Part shown: one piece after another, positions 44,784 to 52,419 of the stretch
Position numbering within the stretch: position 1 is the first letter of the stretch
How the letters are laid out: each line of letters opens with the position of its first letter
NCBI RefSeq assembly: GCF_038096165.1
Contig: NZ_CP151076.1
Span: 2,353,501-2,417,500, forward strand
DNA length: 64,000 nucleotides
Origin: Pseudomonas sp. G.S.17
GTDB taxonomy: Bacteria > Pseudomonadota > Gammaproteobacteria > Pseudomonadales > Pseudomonadaceae
Reading direction: 5' to 3'
Made by a program: the position numbers and the translations under genes
The notes under the pieces: model-generated
Database searches by the model: none
Told to the model about the DNA's origin: nothing
The model's input: the letters and a program-made list of their open reading frames with translations, nothing else

Positions 44784-47086
44784 TCGCTACTTTCCCAGGA
44801 GTTCGTAACATAGCCACCTTGCGCACCCCCATGCTTTGCCTTGCCACCGCTGTCGCCCTCGGCGGCTGCGCGTCTACCTCCAGTTCTGTCGATCAGGATG
44901 ACGGCCTGATGCGCGAAGCCCTGCAAGGCACCGGTTCGCAACGTGCGCCGGTGGACCCGCGTAGCGAATTGCCGCCAGCCGATACCCAGCAGCCGCAGGC
45001 CGCCACCGCGCCTTCGCGGCAGTTGATCCGTGGCAACCAGCAATTCGTGCGTAAACCGGCAGCGGCACCGGCGGCGCGGGCCGGGGAGAACGGCGACATC
45101 GTCTTCAACTTCACCAACCAGCCGATTGAAGCGGTGATCAACAGCGTCATGGGCGATCTGTTGCACGAAAACTACAGCATTGCCCAAGGAGTGAAGGGCG
45201 ACGTGAGTTTCTCGACCTCCAAGCCGGTGAACAAGAAGCAGGCGCTGTCGATTCTGGAAACCCTGCTGTCCTGGACCGACAACGCCATGATCAAGCAGGG
45301 CGATCGCTACGTGATCCTGCCTGCCAGTCAGGCGGTGGCTGGCAAGCTGGTGCCGGAAATGGCCGTGGCGCAGCCGTCCAATGGCATGTCCGCGCGGCTG
45401 TTTCCGTTGCGCTACATCTCGGCCACGGAAATGCAGAAACTGCTCAAGCCGTTCGCTAGGGAAAACGCCTTCCTGTTGGTGGATCCGGCGCGCAATGTAT
45501 TGAGCCTGGCCGGTACGCCGGACGAACTGGCCAACTATCAGGAAACGATTGATACCTTCGATGTGGACTGGCTCAAAGGCATGTCGGTGGGCGTGTATGG
45601 CTTGCAACGTGCGTCGGTTGGCGAGCTGATGCCCGAATTGCAGAAGATGTTCGGTCCCGACAGCGGCATGCCGTTGGCGGGCATGGTGCGTTTCCTGCCT
45701 GTGGAACGGACCAACTCGATTGTGGCGATCTCGTCGCAGCCCGAGTACCTGCGCGAAGTCGGCGAGTGGATTCACACCATCGACGAAGGCGGCGGTAACG
45801 AGCCGCAAATGTACGTCTATGACGTGCGCAACATGAAAGCCTCCGACCTGGCCAAGTACCTGCGGCAGATCTACGGCAGCGGCGCGATCAAGGACGACGC
45901 CGCCGCGAAAGTCGCGCCGGGCCTGCGCACCAAGACCTTGTCTTCACTCAACTCCGGCAGCAGTTCTGGCGGCATGAGCTCTGGTGGCATGAACAGCAGC
46001 GGCAGCATGGGCAACAGCAATGGGATGGGCATGGGCAACACCCAGAACTCCAATGCCGAGGCAGAGCCGGATCCAGACGCCGAAACCGACGACGAAAGCC
46101 AGGACAGCGGAGCCGACAGCAGCGTAGAGCAGGGCGGTGAGTCCGGCACAGCAGCAAAAACCCTCGATTCCAGCACTCGCATTACCGCGCAAAAGAGCAG
46201 CAACCAGTTGCTGGTGCGCACGCGTCCGGCGCAGTGGAAAGAGATCGAGGTGGCGATCAAGCGCCTGGACAATCCGCCCCTGCAAGTGCAGATCGAGACG
46301 CGCATTCTTGAAGTGAAACTCAGCGGCTCCCTGGAACTTGGCGTGCAATGGTACCTCGGACGTCTGGCGGGCAATTCCACCAGCACCACGGTCGCCAACA
46401 CCGCTGGCAGTCAAGGTGCATTGGGCGCTGGCGGCGCGGGGCTGGGCGCGGATTCGCTGTTCTACTCATTCGTCAGCACCAACTTGCAGATTGCCTTGCA
46501 CGCGCTGGAAACCAATGGCCGCACGCAAGTGCTGTCGGCACCGTCGCTGGTGGTCATGAACAACCAGTCGGCACAAATCCAGGTCGGCGACAACATCCCC
46601 ATCAGCCAGACCACGGTCAATACCACCAACTCCGACACCACCCTGAGCAGCGTCGAATACATCCAGACCGGGGTGATCCTCGATGTCGTGCCACGGATCA
46701 ATCCGGGCGGCCTGGTGTATATGGATATCCAACAGCAAGTCAGCGATGCGGGCGCGACCACGGACACCCAGACCAATCCGCGCATCTCGACCCGCTCGGT
46801 ATCGACCCAGGTGGCGGTACAAAGTGGCCAGACCGTGCTGCTCGGCGGTCTGATCAAGCAGGACAACAGCGACAGCGGCACCGCCGTGCCTTATCTGGGG
46901 AAAATCCCCGGCCTGAAATGGCTGTTCGGCAGCACCACAAAAACCAAGGACCGCACCGAGCTGATCGTCCTGATCACTCCGCGTGTGATCACCAGCAGCA
47001 GCCAGTCGCGTCAGGTGACCGACGATTATCGCCAGCAAATGCAGCTGCTGCGTCCGGAAAAAGCTCGTCAGAGCCTCGACGATTAA
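44780..47086 (+). CDS. gspD: Type II secretion outer-membrane secretin GspD with lipobox
   Basis: The 768-residue secretin forms the outer-membrane pore. A type II signal peptide ends ATAVALGG before Cys30 (lipobox), so the protein is a lipoprotein, like HxcQ of Pseudomonas aeruginosa, and may not need a separate pilotin. N-domains cover residues 100-380, a low-complexity Gly/Ser/Met linker (SGGMSSGGMNSS) lies near residues 393-420, and the C-terminal secretin domain has VLSAPSLVVMNNQSAQIQVG and LIVLITPRVI. The GTG start at 44780 overlaps the preceding stop; an ATG at 44831 would lose the basic N-terminus. Confidence 0.92.
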   Translation: MIATFPGVRNIATLRTPMLCLATAVALGGCASTSSSVDQDDGLMREALQGTGSQRAPVDPRSELPPADTQQPQAATAPSRQLIRGNQQFVRKPAAAPAARAGENGDIVFNFTNQPIEAVINSVMGDLLHENYSIAQGVKGDVSFSTSKPVNKKQALSILETLLSWTDNAMIKQGDRYVILPASQAVAGKLVPEMAVAQPSNGMSARLFPLRYISATEMQKLLKPFARENAFLLVDPARNVLSLAGTPDELANYQETIDTFDVDWLKGMSVGVYGLQRASVGELMPELQKMFGPDSGMPLAGMVRFLPVERTNSIVAISSQPEYLREVGEWIHTIDEGGGNEPQMYVYDVRNMKASDLAKYLRQIYGSGAIKDDAAAKVAPGLRTKTLSSLNSGSSSGGMSSGGMNSSGSMGNSNGMGMGNTQNSNAEAEPDPDAETDDESQDSGADSSVEQGGESGTAAKTLDSSTRITAQKSSNQLLVRTRPAQWKEIEVAIKRLDNPPLQVQIETRILEVKLSGSLELGVQWYLGRLAGNSTSTTVANTAGSQGALGAGGAGLGADSLFYSFVSTNLQIALHALETNGRTQVLSAPSLVVMNNQSAQIQVGDNIPISQTTVNTTNSDTTLSSVEYIQTGVILDVVPRINPGGLVYMDIQQQVSDAGATTDTQTNPRISTRSVSTQVAVQSGQTVLLGGLIKQDNSDSGTAVPYLGKIPGLKWLFGSTTKTKDRTELIVLITPRVITSSSQSRQVTDDYRQQMQLLRPEKARQSLDD

Positions 47087-47116
47087 CCGCGTATGATGGC
47101 GCCCGACACCCGCATC

Positions 47117-47138
47117 GCGCCGCCTGATCCGGCGGCGC
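47117..47138 (+). terminator. Stem-loop after gspD
   Basis: GCGCCGCC and GGCGGCGC form an 8-bp stem with a six-base loop, followed by TCTTAT. The T-run is weak, so termination may be partial and the next gene may share the T2SS transcript. Confidence 0.55.
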
Positions 47139-47158
47139 TCTTATGAGGTCATGACGAT

Positions 47159-47884
47159 ATGCTGAAGTTTTTTGCTGCACTGCTGTTGGTGTGTTCGGGG
47201 CTGGCTCAGGCGCAGGACGCGCTCCATACCGACTTGCCCTTGAGTTATCTGGCCCAGGCCAGCACTGATTCCAGGGACAAGCCGCTGATCATCTTCATGC
47301 ATGGCTACGGCAGCAACGAAAAAGACTTGTTCGGCATCAAGGACGTGCTTGCGGCCGATTACAACTACCTGTCGGTGCGCGCCCCGGTGCAGTTGCAACC
47401 CGGCAGTTATCAGTGGTTCGCGAAAAAACCGCAGACCGAAGAGTACGACGGTGTGACCGTGGACCTGAAAAACAGTGGCGAGCTGTTGAGCCGCTTCATC
47501 AAGGCGGCCACCGAGAAATACCACACGCAACCGGGCAAGGTTTTCCTGGTGGGCTTCAGTCAGGGCGCGATGATGAGTTACGAAGTCGGGCTGCGGCATC
47601 CCGAGCAGGTCGGTGGTATCGCGGCGTTGAGCGGCCGCCTGTTGCCGGTACTGCGCGCCGAATTGAAGGCCAAACCTGACGCGCAGCTCAAGAACCTGGC
47701 CGTGTTCATCGGTCACGGCACTGCCGATTCGCGAGTGTCGTTCAGCGGCGCGAAAGATGCCGAAGCCTTTGTGAAAACCTTAGGGATAACGCCTGAATTC
47801 CACAGCTATTCCGGCGTCGGTCATACCATCAGCGAAGCGGAAGTTGACGATCTGCAAGCGTGGCTCAAGAAAGTCGCAGGCTGA
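47159..47884 (+). CDS. Secreted alpha/beta hydrolase (carboxylesterase/phospholipase family)
   Basis: The 241-residue hydrolase has a Sec signal peptide (LKFFAALLLVCSGLAQA) and a carboxylesterase/lysophospholipase core. The nucleophile Ser is in GFSQGAMMS (near residue 139), Asp in HGTADSRV and His in GVGHTIS. HGYGSNEKDL near the start forms the oxyanion turn. GAGG lies upstream, and it follows gspD by 72 bases, so it may be a T2SS passenger; that is inference. The substrate is unknown. Confidence 0.85.
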   Translation: MLKFFAALLLVCSGLAQAQDALHTDLPLSYLAQASTDSRDKPLIIFMHGYGSNEKDLFGIKDVLAADYNYLSVRAPVQLQPGSYQWFAKKPQTEEYDGVTVDLKNSGELLSRFIKAATEKYHTQPGKVFLVGFSQGAMMSYEVGLRHPEQVGGIAALSGRLLPVLRAELKAKPDAQLKNLAVFIGHGTADSRVSFSGAKDAEAFVKTLGITPEFHSYSGVGHTISEAEVDDLQAWLKKVAG

Positions 47885-47910
47885 TCCAGGAGACAACGTG
47901 TTGGCAACTC

Positions 47911-48000
47911 GTTGGAGCGAGGCTTGCCCGCGAATCGGATTTTCAGTCGACTTTATCTAGTGCCTGAAACGAAGCGTTCGCGGGCAAGCCTCGCTCCCAC
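47911..48000. repeat. BIME: GTTGGAGCGAGG family
   Basis: Left arm GTTGGAGCGAGGCTTGCCC and right arm GCGGGCAAGCCTCGCTCC flank a loop of about 40 bases. The loop holds GCCTGAAACGAAGC (47962-47975), which recurs at 48118. Confidence 0.9.
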
Positions 48001-48030
48001 AAAGTGAGGTGTGCCGCTGACCGACGCCTC

Positions 48031-48140
48031 GGGGACAAGTCCCCTCCTGCAGATTTGCCCGGATCAGGTAGGACCGGACTTGTCCGGGAACCGGGTTTTC
48101 AGTCCACACAATCTTGCGCCTGAAACGAAGCCTTCGCGGG
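48031..48140. repeat. Mosaic REP cluster
   Basis: It contains GGGGACAAGTCCCCTCC (48031-48047), then GTAGGACCGGACTTGTCC (48068-48085), then a second copy of the loop and right arm of the 47911 element (TTTTCAGTC and GCCTGAAACGAAGCCTTCGC, to 48140). The left arm of that copy is replaced by a different REP family. The 287-base gap holds no gene. Confidence 0.75.
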
Positions 48141-48171
48141 CGTAGGACTTTCAGTGTCAGGCCCGCCGCTC

Positions 48172-49182
48172 TTACAGGGAAGTATTTGCCGCAACCAGCA
48201 AATCCGGGCTGCCCAGCGGGTGGCTCTTCGCGTCGAAAAAGCTCAGTTGCGTCTGCATATCGCCGAACAGCTCAAGGTAGTGACGCTTCTGAAACTCAAC
48301 GAAGGCAGCGCTGCGCGGCAGCACCGAGATCGCGATGCGTTGCGGTTTGGCCTGGCGGATTGCAGCGAGGATGTGCGCGTCCTGTTTGCCCAGCGCGTGG
48401 CCGAAGATACACAGCGCCTCGGCGTGCTGTGCCAGTTGTCCGTGGCAGAACGACAGGTAATCCGACGTCCGGATCATCTTCATCTTTTCCGCGCTGGCCC
48501 CTTCGCAGACGAACAGCGGCACGTCATCCAGCGCGTTGATGGCAAAGCTGCCCAGCAGGGTGCTTTCCGAGGAGAGCAGTTTGCGTACCGTGCCATCAAG
48601 GTTTTTCACCAGATGCATGCCGCCGTGCAGATAAAGCACGCGGGTGGCCTTGGCCTGCGCTGCATGCAGATTGAACGTTGCCTCATCGTTGAACAGATCG
48701 TCGAAGTACTCCGGCGCATGCATCACCGCCCAATAGGCGAGCAGATCGTAGTTGCTTGAGTACACGCTGGAATACTGCCGCAATGCGCTGTTCAGATGCG
48801 CGAGGGTCTTGGTCTCGATCAATTTCCACGGAATGTGCACCGAACGGATCGCGTGAATCAGCGCTTCCTTGATCGCGAAGTAACGGTTACGCGGCGAGGA
48901 GGAGCTGATGGTCAGCGCAGCGTTGACGCGCATTGCCGATTTCAACGCGGCCAATACCGGCTCGAAATTACTGGTTTCCATGGCGCTGAACACAGCCAGC
49001 TCGGTACGGCTCATGGGATTGTTGCGGGTGGTCTGGGACAGGTCGAACAGCGAGTCATAGGCGAAATTCTTCCACACGGCCAGGCTCGCGCCGTTACCCA
49101 GCAGCAGGCCCCAGTTCGGGCTGGTGAGTTGCACGTCGTTCCAGTTCGCCAGGTCGGCATCAATATCGGTCAATTGCATCAT
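48172..49182 (-). CDS. DUF4917-family SIR2-like protein
   Basis: The 336-residue soluble protein belongs to DUF4917, with SIR2-like features: a glycine-rich GNGAS (residues 29-33), SSNYDLLAYW (near 142), YLHGGMHLV (near 185) and FGHALGKQDAHIL (near 260). These correspond to the NAD-binding GAGxS, NYD, HG and G-x-S...D elements of SIR2 domains, several of which act as NADases in phage defence. Whether this one keeps catalytic activity is unknown. No partner defence gene is adjacent. Starts at 49182 or 49179 are possible; the ribosome site is weak. Confidence 0.75.
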   Translation of the reverse strand: MMQLTDIDADLANWNDVQLTSPNWGLLLGNGASLAVWKNFAYDSLFDLSQTTRNNPMSRTELAVFSAMETSNFEPVLAALKSAMRVNAALTISSSSPRNRYFAIKEALIHAIRSVHIPWKLIETKTLAHLNSALRQYSSVYSSNYDLLAYWAVMHAPEYFDDLFNDEATFNLHAAQAKATRVLYLHGGMHLVKNLDGTVRKLLSSESTLLGSFAINALDDVPLFVCEGASAEKMKMIRTSDYLSFCHGQLAQHAEALCIFGHALGKQDAHILAAIRQAKPQRIAISVLPRSAAFVEFQKRHYLELFGDMQTQLSFFDAKSHPLGSPDLLVAANTSL

Positions 49183-49353
49183 CTCGCTTCGGTGCCGGGT
49201 TCAATATCGCCACCGAAGATTCGTTCGGTGGCAAAACCCAGCCATCTTATAGAAAAAGGATCTATGAGAATTGCTTGTCTTGGTCTTGACGGACATTTGT
49301 AACGAGACAATACTTCCGCTCAAATTCATATAGATGACTAGATCAATAACAAT

Positions 49354-50085
49354 ATGAACAGACTCTCCAGCGACGAACGTCTCCCGCTTTACCAACGCCT
49401 GCGTGACCAACTGGCCGAGCAGATCGCCAATAACCGCTGGCGTCCGGGCGAAGCGATTCCCACCGAAGCGGCGCTGTCCAGCGAGTATTGCCTTTCCACC
49501 GGCACGGTGCGCAAGGCCATCGACATGCTGGTCGCCGACAACATTCTTGAACGACAGCAGGGGCGGGGCACTTACATTCGCCGTGCGCAATTTCAGTCTT
49601 CGCTGTTTCGTTTTTTCCGCTTCCAGACCGCTGCCGGCGAACGTCAGGTTCCCGAGAGCCGGATTCTGTCCATCGAACCGATGACTGCGCCTTCCGCTGT
49701 CAGCCAGGCCCTGGGCCTGATTCCCGATGCGCCGGTGATTCGCCTGGTGCGGCTGCGATTGCTGGATGCGCAACCGGTGCTTGCTGAAGAAATCTGGTTG
49801 CCGCGCGTGTTGTTCCAGGCGCTGCTGGATACCGATCTGCAACTGCACGGTCCGTTGCTTTACCCGATCTACGAAACCCTGTGCGGCCAGGTCGTGGCCT
49901 ACGCCGAAGAAACCCTGACCGCCGAGGCCGCTAGCGATGTACATGCGCGATTGCTGCACATCCCGCAAAACAGCCCGGTGGTGGTGATCGAACGTCTGGC
50001 CCGCAATTACGCCGGCCAGCCTCTGGAATGGCGTCGCTCACGCGGCCACGCCAGCCATTTCCGCTACAGCGTCGAGATCCGCTGA
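49354..50085 (+). CDS. GntR-family regulator (HutC/UTRA type)
   Basis: The 243-residue repressor has a GntR winged helix at residues 10-75 (YQRLRDQLAEQIANNRWRPG; TGTVRKAIDMLVADNILERQ) and a UTRA effector domain (RLVRLRLLDAQPVLAEEIWL; VVVIERLARNYAGQPLEWRR). It starts an operon with the MFS gene 28 bases on and the amidohydrolase, and likely responds to their substrate. Confidence 0.88.
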   Translation: MNRLSSDERLPLYQRLRDQLAEQIANNRWRPGEAIPTEAALSSEYCLSTGTVRKAIDMLVADNILERQQGRGTYIRRAQFQSSLFRFFRFQTAAGERQVPESRILSIEPMTAPSAVSQALGLIPDAPVIRLVRLRLLDAQPVLAEEIWLPRVLFQALLDTDLQLHGPLLYPIYETLCGQVVAYAEETLTAEAASDVHARLLHIPQNSPVVVIERLARNYAGQPLEWRRSRGHASHFRYSVEIR

Positions 50086-50113
50086 CAGCACGCACAACCA
50101 TAAGGATAAAAAC

Positions 50114-51400
50114 ATGTTCAGTTGGTATCGCCAAGTCACTCCTCGTGAGCGCAAAACGTTTTGGGCCTGCTTCGGCGGCTGGTCGCTGGATGCCCTTGAA
50201 GTGCAAATGTTCGGCCTGGCGATTCCAGCGCTGATTGCCGCGTTTGCCCTGACCAAGGGTGACGCAGGCCTGATCAGTGGTGTGACTCTGGTCACATCGG
50301 CGTTGGGTGGCTGGGTCGGCGGCACACTGTCGGACCGTTACGGTCGGGTGCGCACCCTGCAATGGATGATCCTCTGGTTTTCGGTGTTCACCTTTCTTTC
50401 GGCGTTCGTCACCGGCTTCCATCAACTGCTGATCGTCAAGGCGCTGCAAGGCTTTGGTATCGGCGGCGAGTGGGCGGCAGGCGCGGTGCTGATGGCGGAA
50501 ACCATCCAGTCGAAATATCGCGGCAAAGTCATGGGCACCGTGCAGAGCGCCTGGGCCGTGGGCTGGGGGCTGGCGGTCGGCGTGTTTACTCTGATCTATT
50601 CTTTTGTCCCGCAAGACATGGCCTGGCGCGTAATGTTCCTGGTCGGTCTGCTGCCGTCGCTGATGATCATCTGGGTGCGTCGTAACGTCGAAGAACCGGA
50701 CAGCTTCCAGCGCCTGCAAAAAGCCAAGACCAAACCGGCGAGCTTTTTCAAATCCATGGCCGGTATTTTTCGCCCTGAACTGATCCGCGTCACCTTGCTC
50801 GGCGGCCTGCTGGGCCTCGGTGCCCACGGTGGTTATCACGCGGTCATGACCTGGTTGCCGACCTTCCTCAAAACCGAACGCAACCTGTCGGTGCTGAACT
50901 CCGGCGGTTACCTGGCGGTGATCATCTTTGCCTTTTGGTGCGGATGCGTGGCCAGCGGCTTTTTGATCGACCGCATCGGTCGCCGCATGAATATTCTGCT
51001 GTTCGCCCTGTGCTGCGTCGTCACCGTGCAGTGCTACGTCTTCCTGCCGATGACCAACACGCAGATGCTGTTCCTCGGCTTCCCGCTGGGCTTTTTCGCC
51101 GCCGGTATTCCAGCCAGCCTTGGCGCGTTTTTCAACGAGCTGTATCCCGCCGACGTACGCGGCGCCGGGGTTGGTTTTTGCTACAACTTCGGTCGTGTCC
51201 TGTCCGCGGTATTCCCGTTCATGGTCGGCCACATGAGTGAGTCCATGTCACTGGGTTCGGCGATTGGTATCGACGCCGGGATCGCCTACGGCGTTGCCGT
51301 TCTCGCCGCGCTTTGCCTGCCGGAAACCCGTGGCCGCAGTCTCGATGCAACGGCGAGCGCAACCGATGCCAAAGGCGACCAAGCCCCACAGCAAGCCTGA
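50114..51400 (+). CDS. MFS transporter, aromatic acid/sialic-acid-like subgroup
   Basis: The 428-residue transporter has twelve spans and the sugar-porter signatures SLDALEVQMFGLAIPAL in span 1 and GGTLSDRYGRVRTLQ in the loop of spans 2-3, plus GGEWAAGAVLMAE near residue 118. This set is shared by aromatic acid and sialate symporters. AAGGAT precedes the ATG. With the amidohydrolase and GntR regulator it should import a carboxylated ring or sugar-acid compound. A hairpin follows the stop. Confidence 0.85.
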   Translation: MFSWYRQVTPRERKTFWACFGGWSLDALEVQMFGLAIPALIAAFALTKGDAGLISGVTLVTSALGGWVGGTLSDRYGRVRTLQWMILWFSVFTFLSAFVTGFHQLLIVKALQGFGIGGEWAAGAVLMAETIQSKYRGKVMGTVQSAWAVGWGLAVGVFTLIYSFVPQDMAWRVMFLVGLLPSLMIIWVRRNVEEPDSFQRLQKAKTKPASFFKSMAGIFRPELIRVTLLGGLLGLGAHGGYHAVMTWLPTFLKTERNLSVLNSGGYLAVIIFAFWCGCVASGFLIDRIGRRMNILLFALCCVVTVQCYVFLPMTNTQMLFLGFPLGFFAAGIPASLGAFFNELYPADVRGAGVGFCYNFGRVLSAVFPFMVGHMSESMSLGSAIGIDAGIAYGVAVLAALCLPETRGRSLDATASATDAKGDQAPQQA

Positions 51401-51412
51401 CGCTTTGCCCCT

Positions 51413-51435
51413 GGCGCGATGTCGAACATCGCGCC
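51413..51435 (+). terminator. Perfect 10-bp hairpin between MFS and amidohydrolase genes
   Basis: GGCGCGATGT and ACATCGCGCC pair perfectly around CGA, then TTTCC follows. An ATG (51419) in frame with the amidohydrolase lies inside the stem, so it is unlikely to be the start codon. It may attenuate the downstream gene. Confidence 0.65.
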
Positions 51436-51457
51436 TTTCCTTCCCAAGATGAGTTCC

Positions 51458-52297
51458 ATGCCTGATTCCCTTACCTCGCCAATCCTCGGCATCGATGGCC
51501 ACGCCCATGTCTTCGACCGCGAGCTGACGCTCACTTCGGGCCGACGCTACACACCCGATTACGACGCCACGCTGGATGCGTACCTGACGCAATTGCGTAT
51601 TCACGGCTTGAGCCATGGTGTATTGGTGCAGCCGAGTTTTCTCGGTACCGATAACCGCTACCTGCTGGCCGCGCTGCAACAGGCTCCACAGCAACTGCGC
51701 GGTGTCGCGGTGGTGGATATCGATATCAGCCGTGAACAGCTGGAGAAAATGGGCGAGCAAGGCATTGTCGGCATACGCCTGAACCTGATGGGCAAGGCGC
51801 TGCCTGACTTCACCGAGCCGCAGTGGCAGCGCCTGTTCGGCCATGTCGCCGATCTGGGGTGGCATGTGGAACTGCATCGCGGTGTCGTCGATTTACCGCA
51901 AGTGATTCGCGGGCTGTTGCCTTTCGGCTGCAAGATCGTAATCGATCACTTCGGCCGCCCGGATGCGCTGTCGGGCGTCGATCACCCGGCATTCCAGGCT
52001 TTGCTGGAGACCGGTTCGAATGGGCAAGTTTGGGTAAAAGTCTCGGCCATCTACCGCCTCGGCGGTAACAACCAGCAGAACATGGCTTTCGCCCAAGCGG
52101 CCTTGCCATTACTGGTCAAGCATTTTGGTCTGGACCGACTGGTTTGGGGCAGCGATTGGCCGCATACCCAGCATGAGCAGGACGTCAGTTTCGATACCGT
52201 AGTTCAGCAGCTGCAGGAATCAGGCTGCGATGACAGCGTGCGCCGGGCGCTGTTGATCGAAGCGCCGCAGGCGTTGTTTGGGTTTTTCGGTGGTTAG
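51458..52297 (+). CDS. Amidohydrolase family protein (TIM-barrel lactonase-like)
   Basis: The 279-residue metal-dependent hydrolase has DGHAHVFD at the N-terminus (first metal motif), KIVIDHFGRPDAL and the C-terminal LVWGSDWPHTQHE, as in amidohydrolase-2 enzymes such as LigI (2-pyrone-4,6-dicarboxylate lactonase), 4-sulfomuconolactonase and galactarolactone isomerase. It probably opens a lactone imported by the MFS protein. The start at 51458 was preferred since 51419 lies in a hairpin; 51449 is also possible. The substrate is uncertain. Confidence 0.8.
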   Translation: MPDSLTSPILGIDGHAHVFDRELTLTSGRRYTPDYDATLDAYLTQLRIHGLSHGVLVQPSFLGTDNRYLLAALQQAPQQLRGVAVVDIDISREQLEKMGEQGIVGIRLNLMGKALPDFTEPQWQRLFGHVADLGWHVELHRGVVDLPQVIRGLLPFGCKIVIDHFGRPDALSGVDHPAFQALLETGSNGQVWVKVSAIYRLGGNNQQNMAFAQAALPLLVKHFGLDRLVWGSDWPHTQHEQDVSFDTVVQQLQESGCDDSVRRALLIEAPQALFGFFGG

Positions 52298-52306
52298 ATA
52301 CATCTA

Positions 52307-52396
52307 GTAGGACCGGCTTTAGCCAGGAGGAGGCGGGTACATTCGCAGCGGTTGCGTCGTCAGATCTTCCGCCCTCCCGGCTAAAGCCGGTCCTAC
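52307..52396. repeat. BIME: GTAGGACCGGC family
   Basis: GTAGGACCGGCTTTAGCC and its complement flank a 40-base loop; one mismatch lies in the left arm (CAGGAGG for CGGGAGG). The element lies between the convergent ends of the amidohydrolase and kinase genes. Confidence 0.9.
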
Positions 52397-52419
52397 GGAT
52401 TGAGCTAGTCTCCTGCAAC

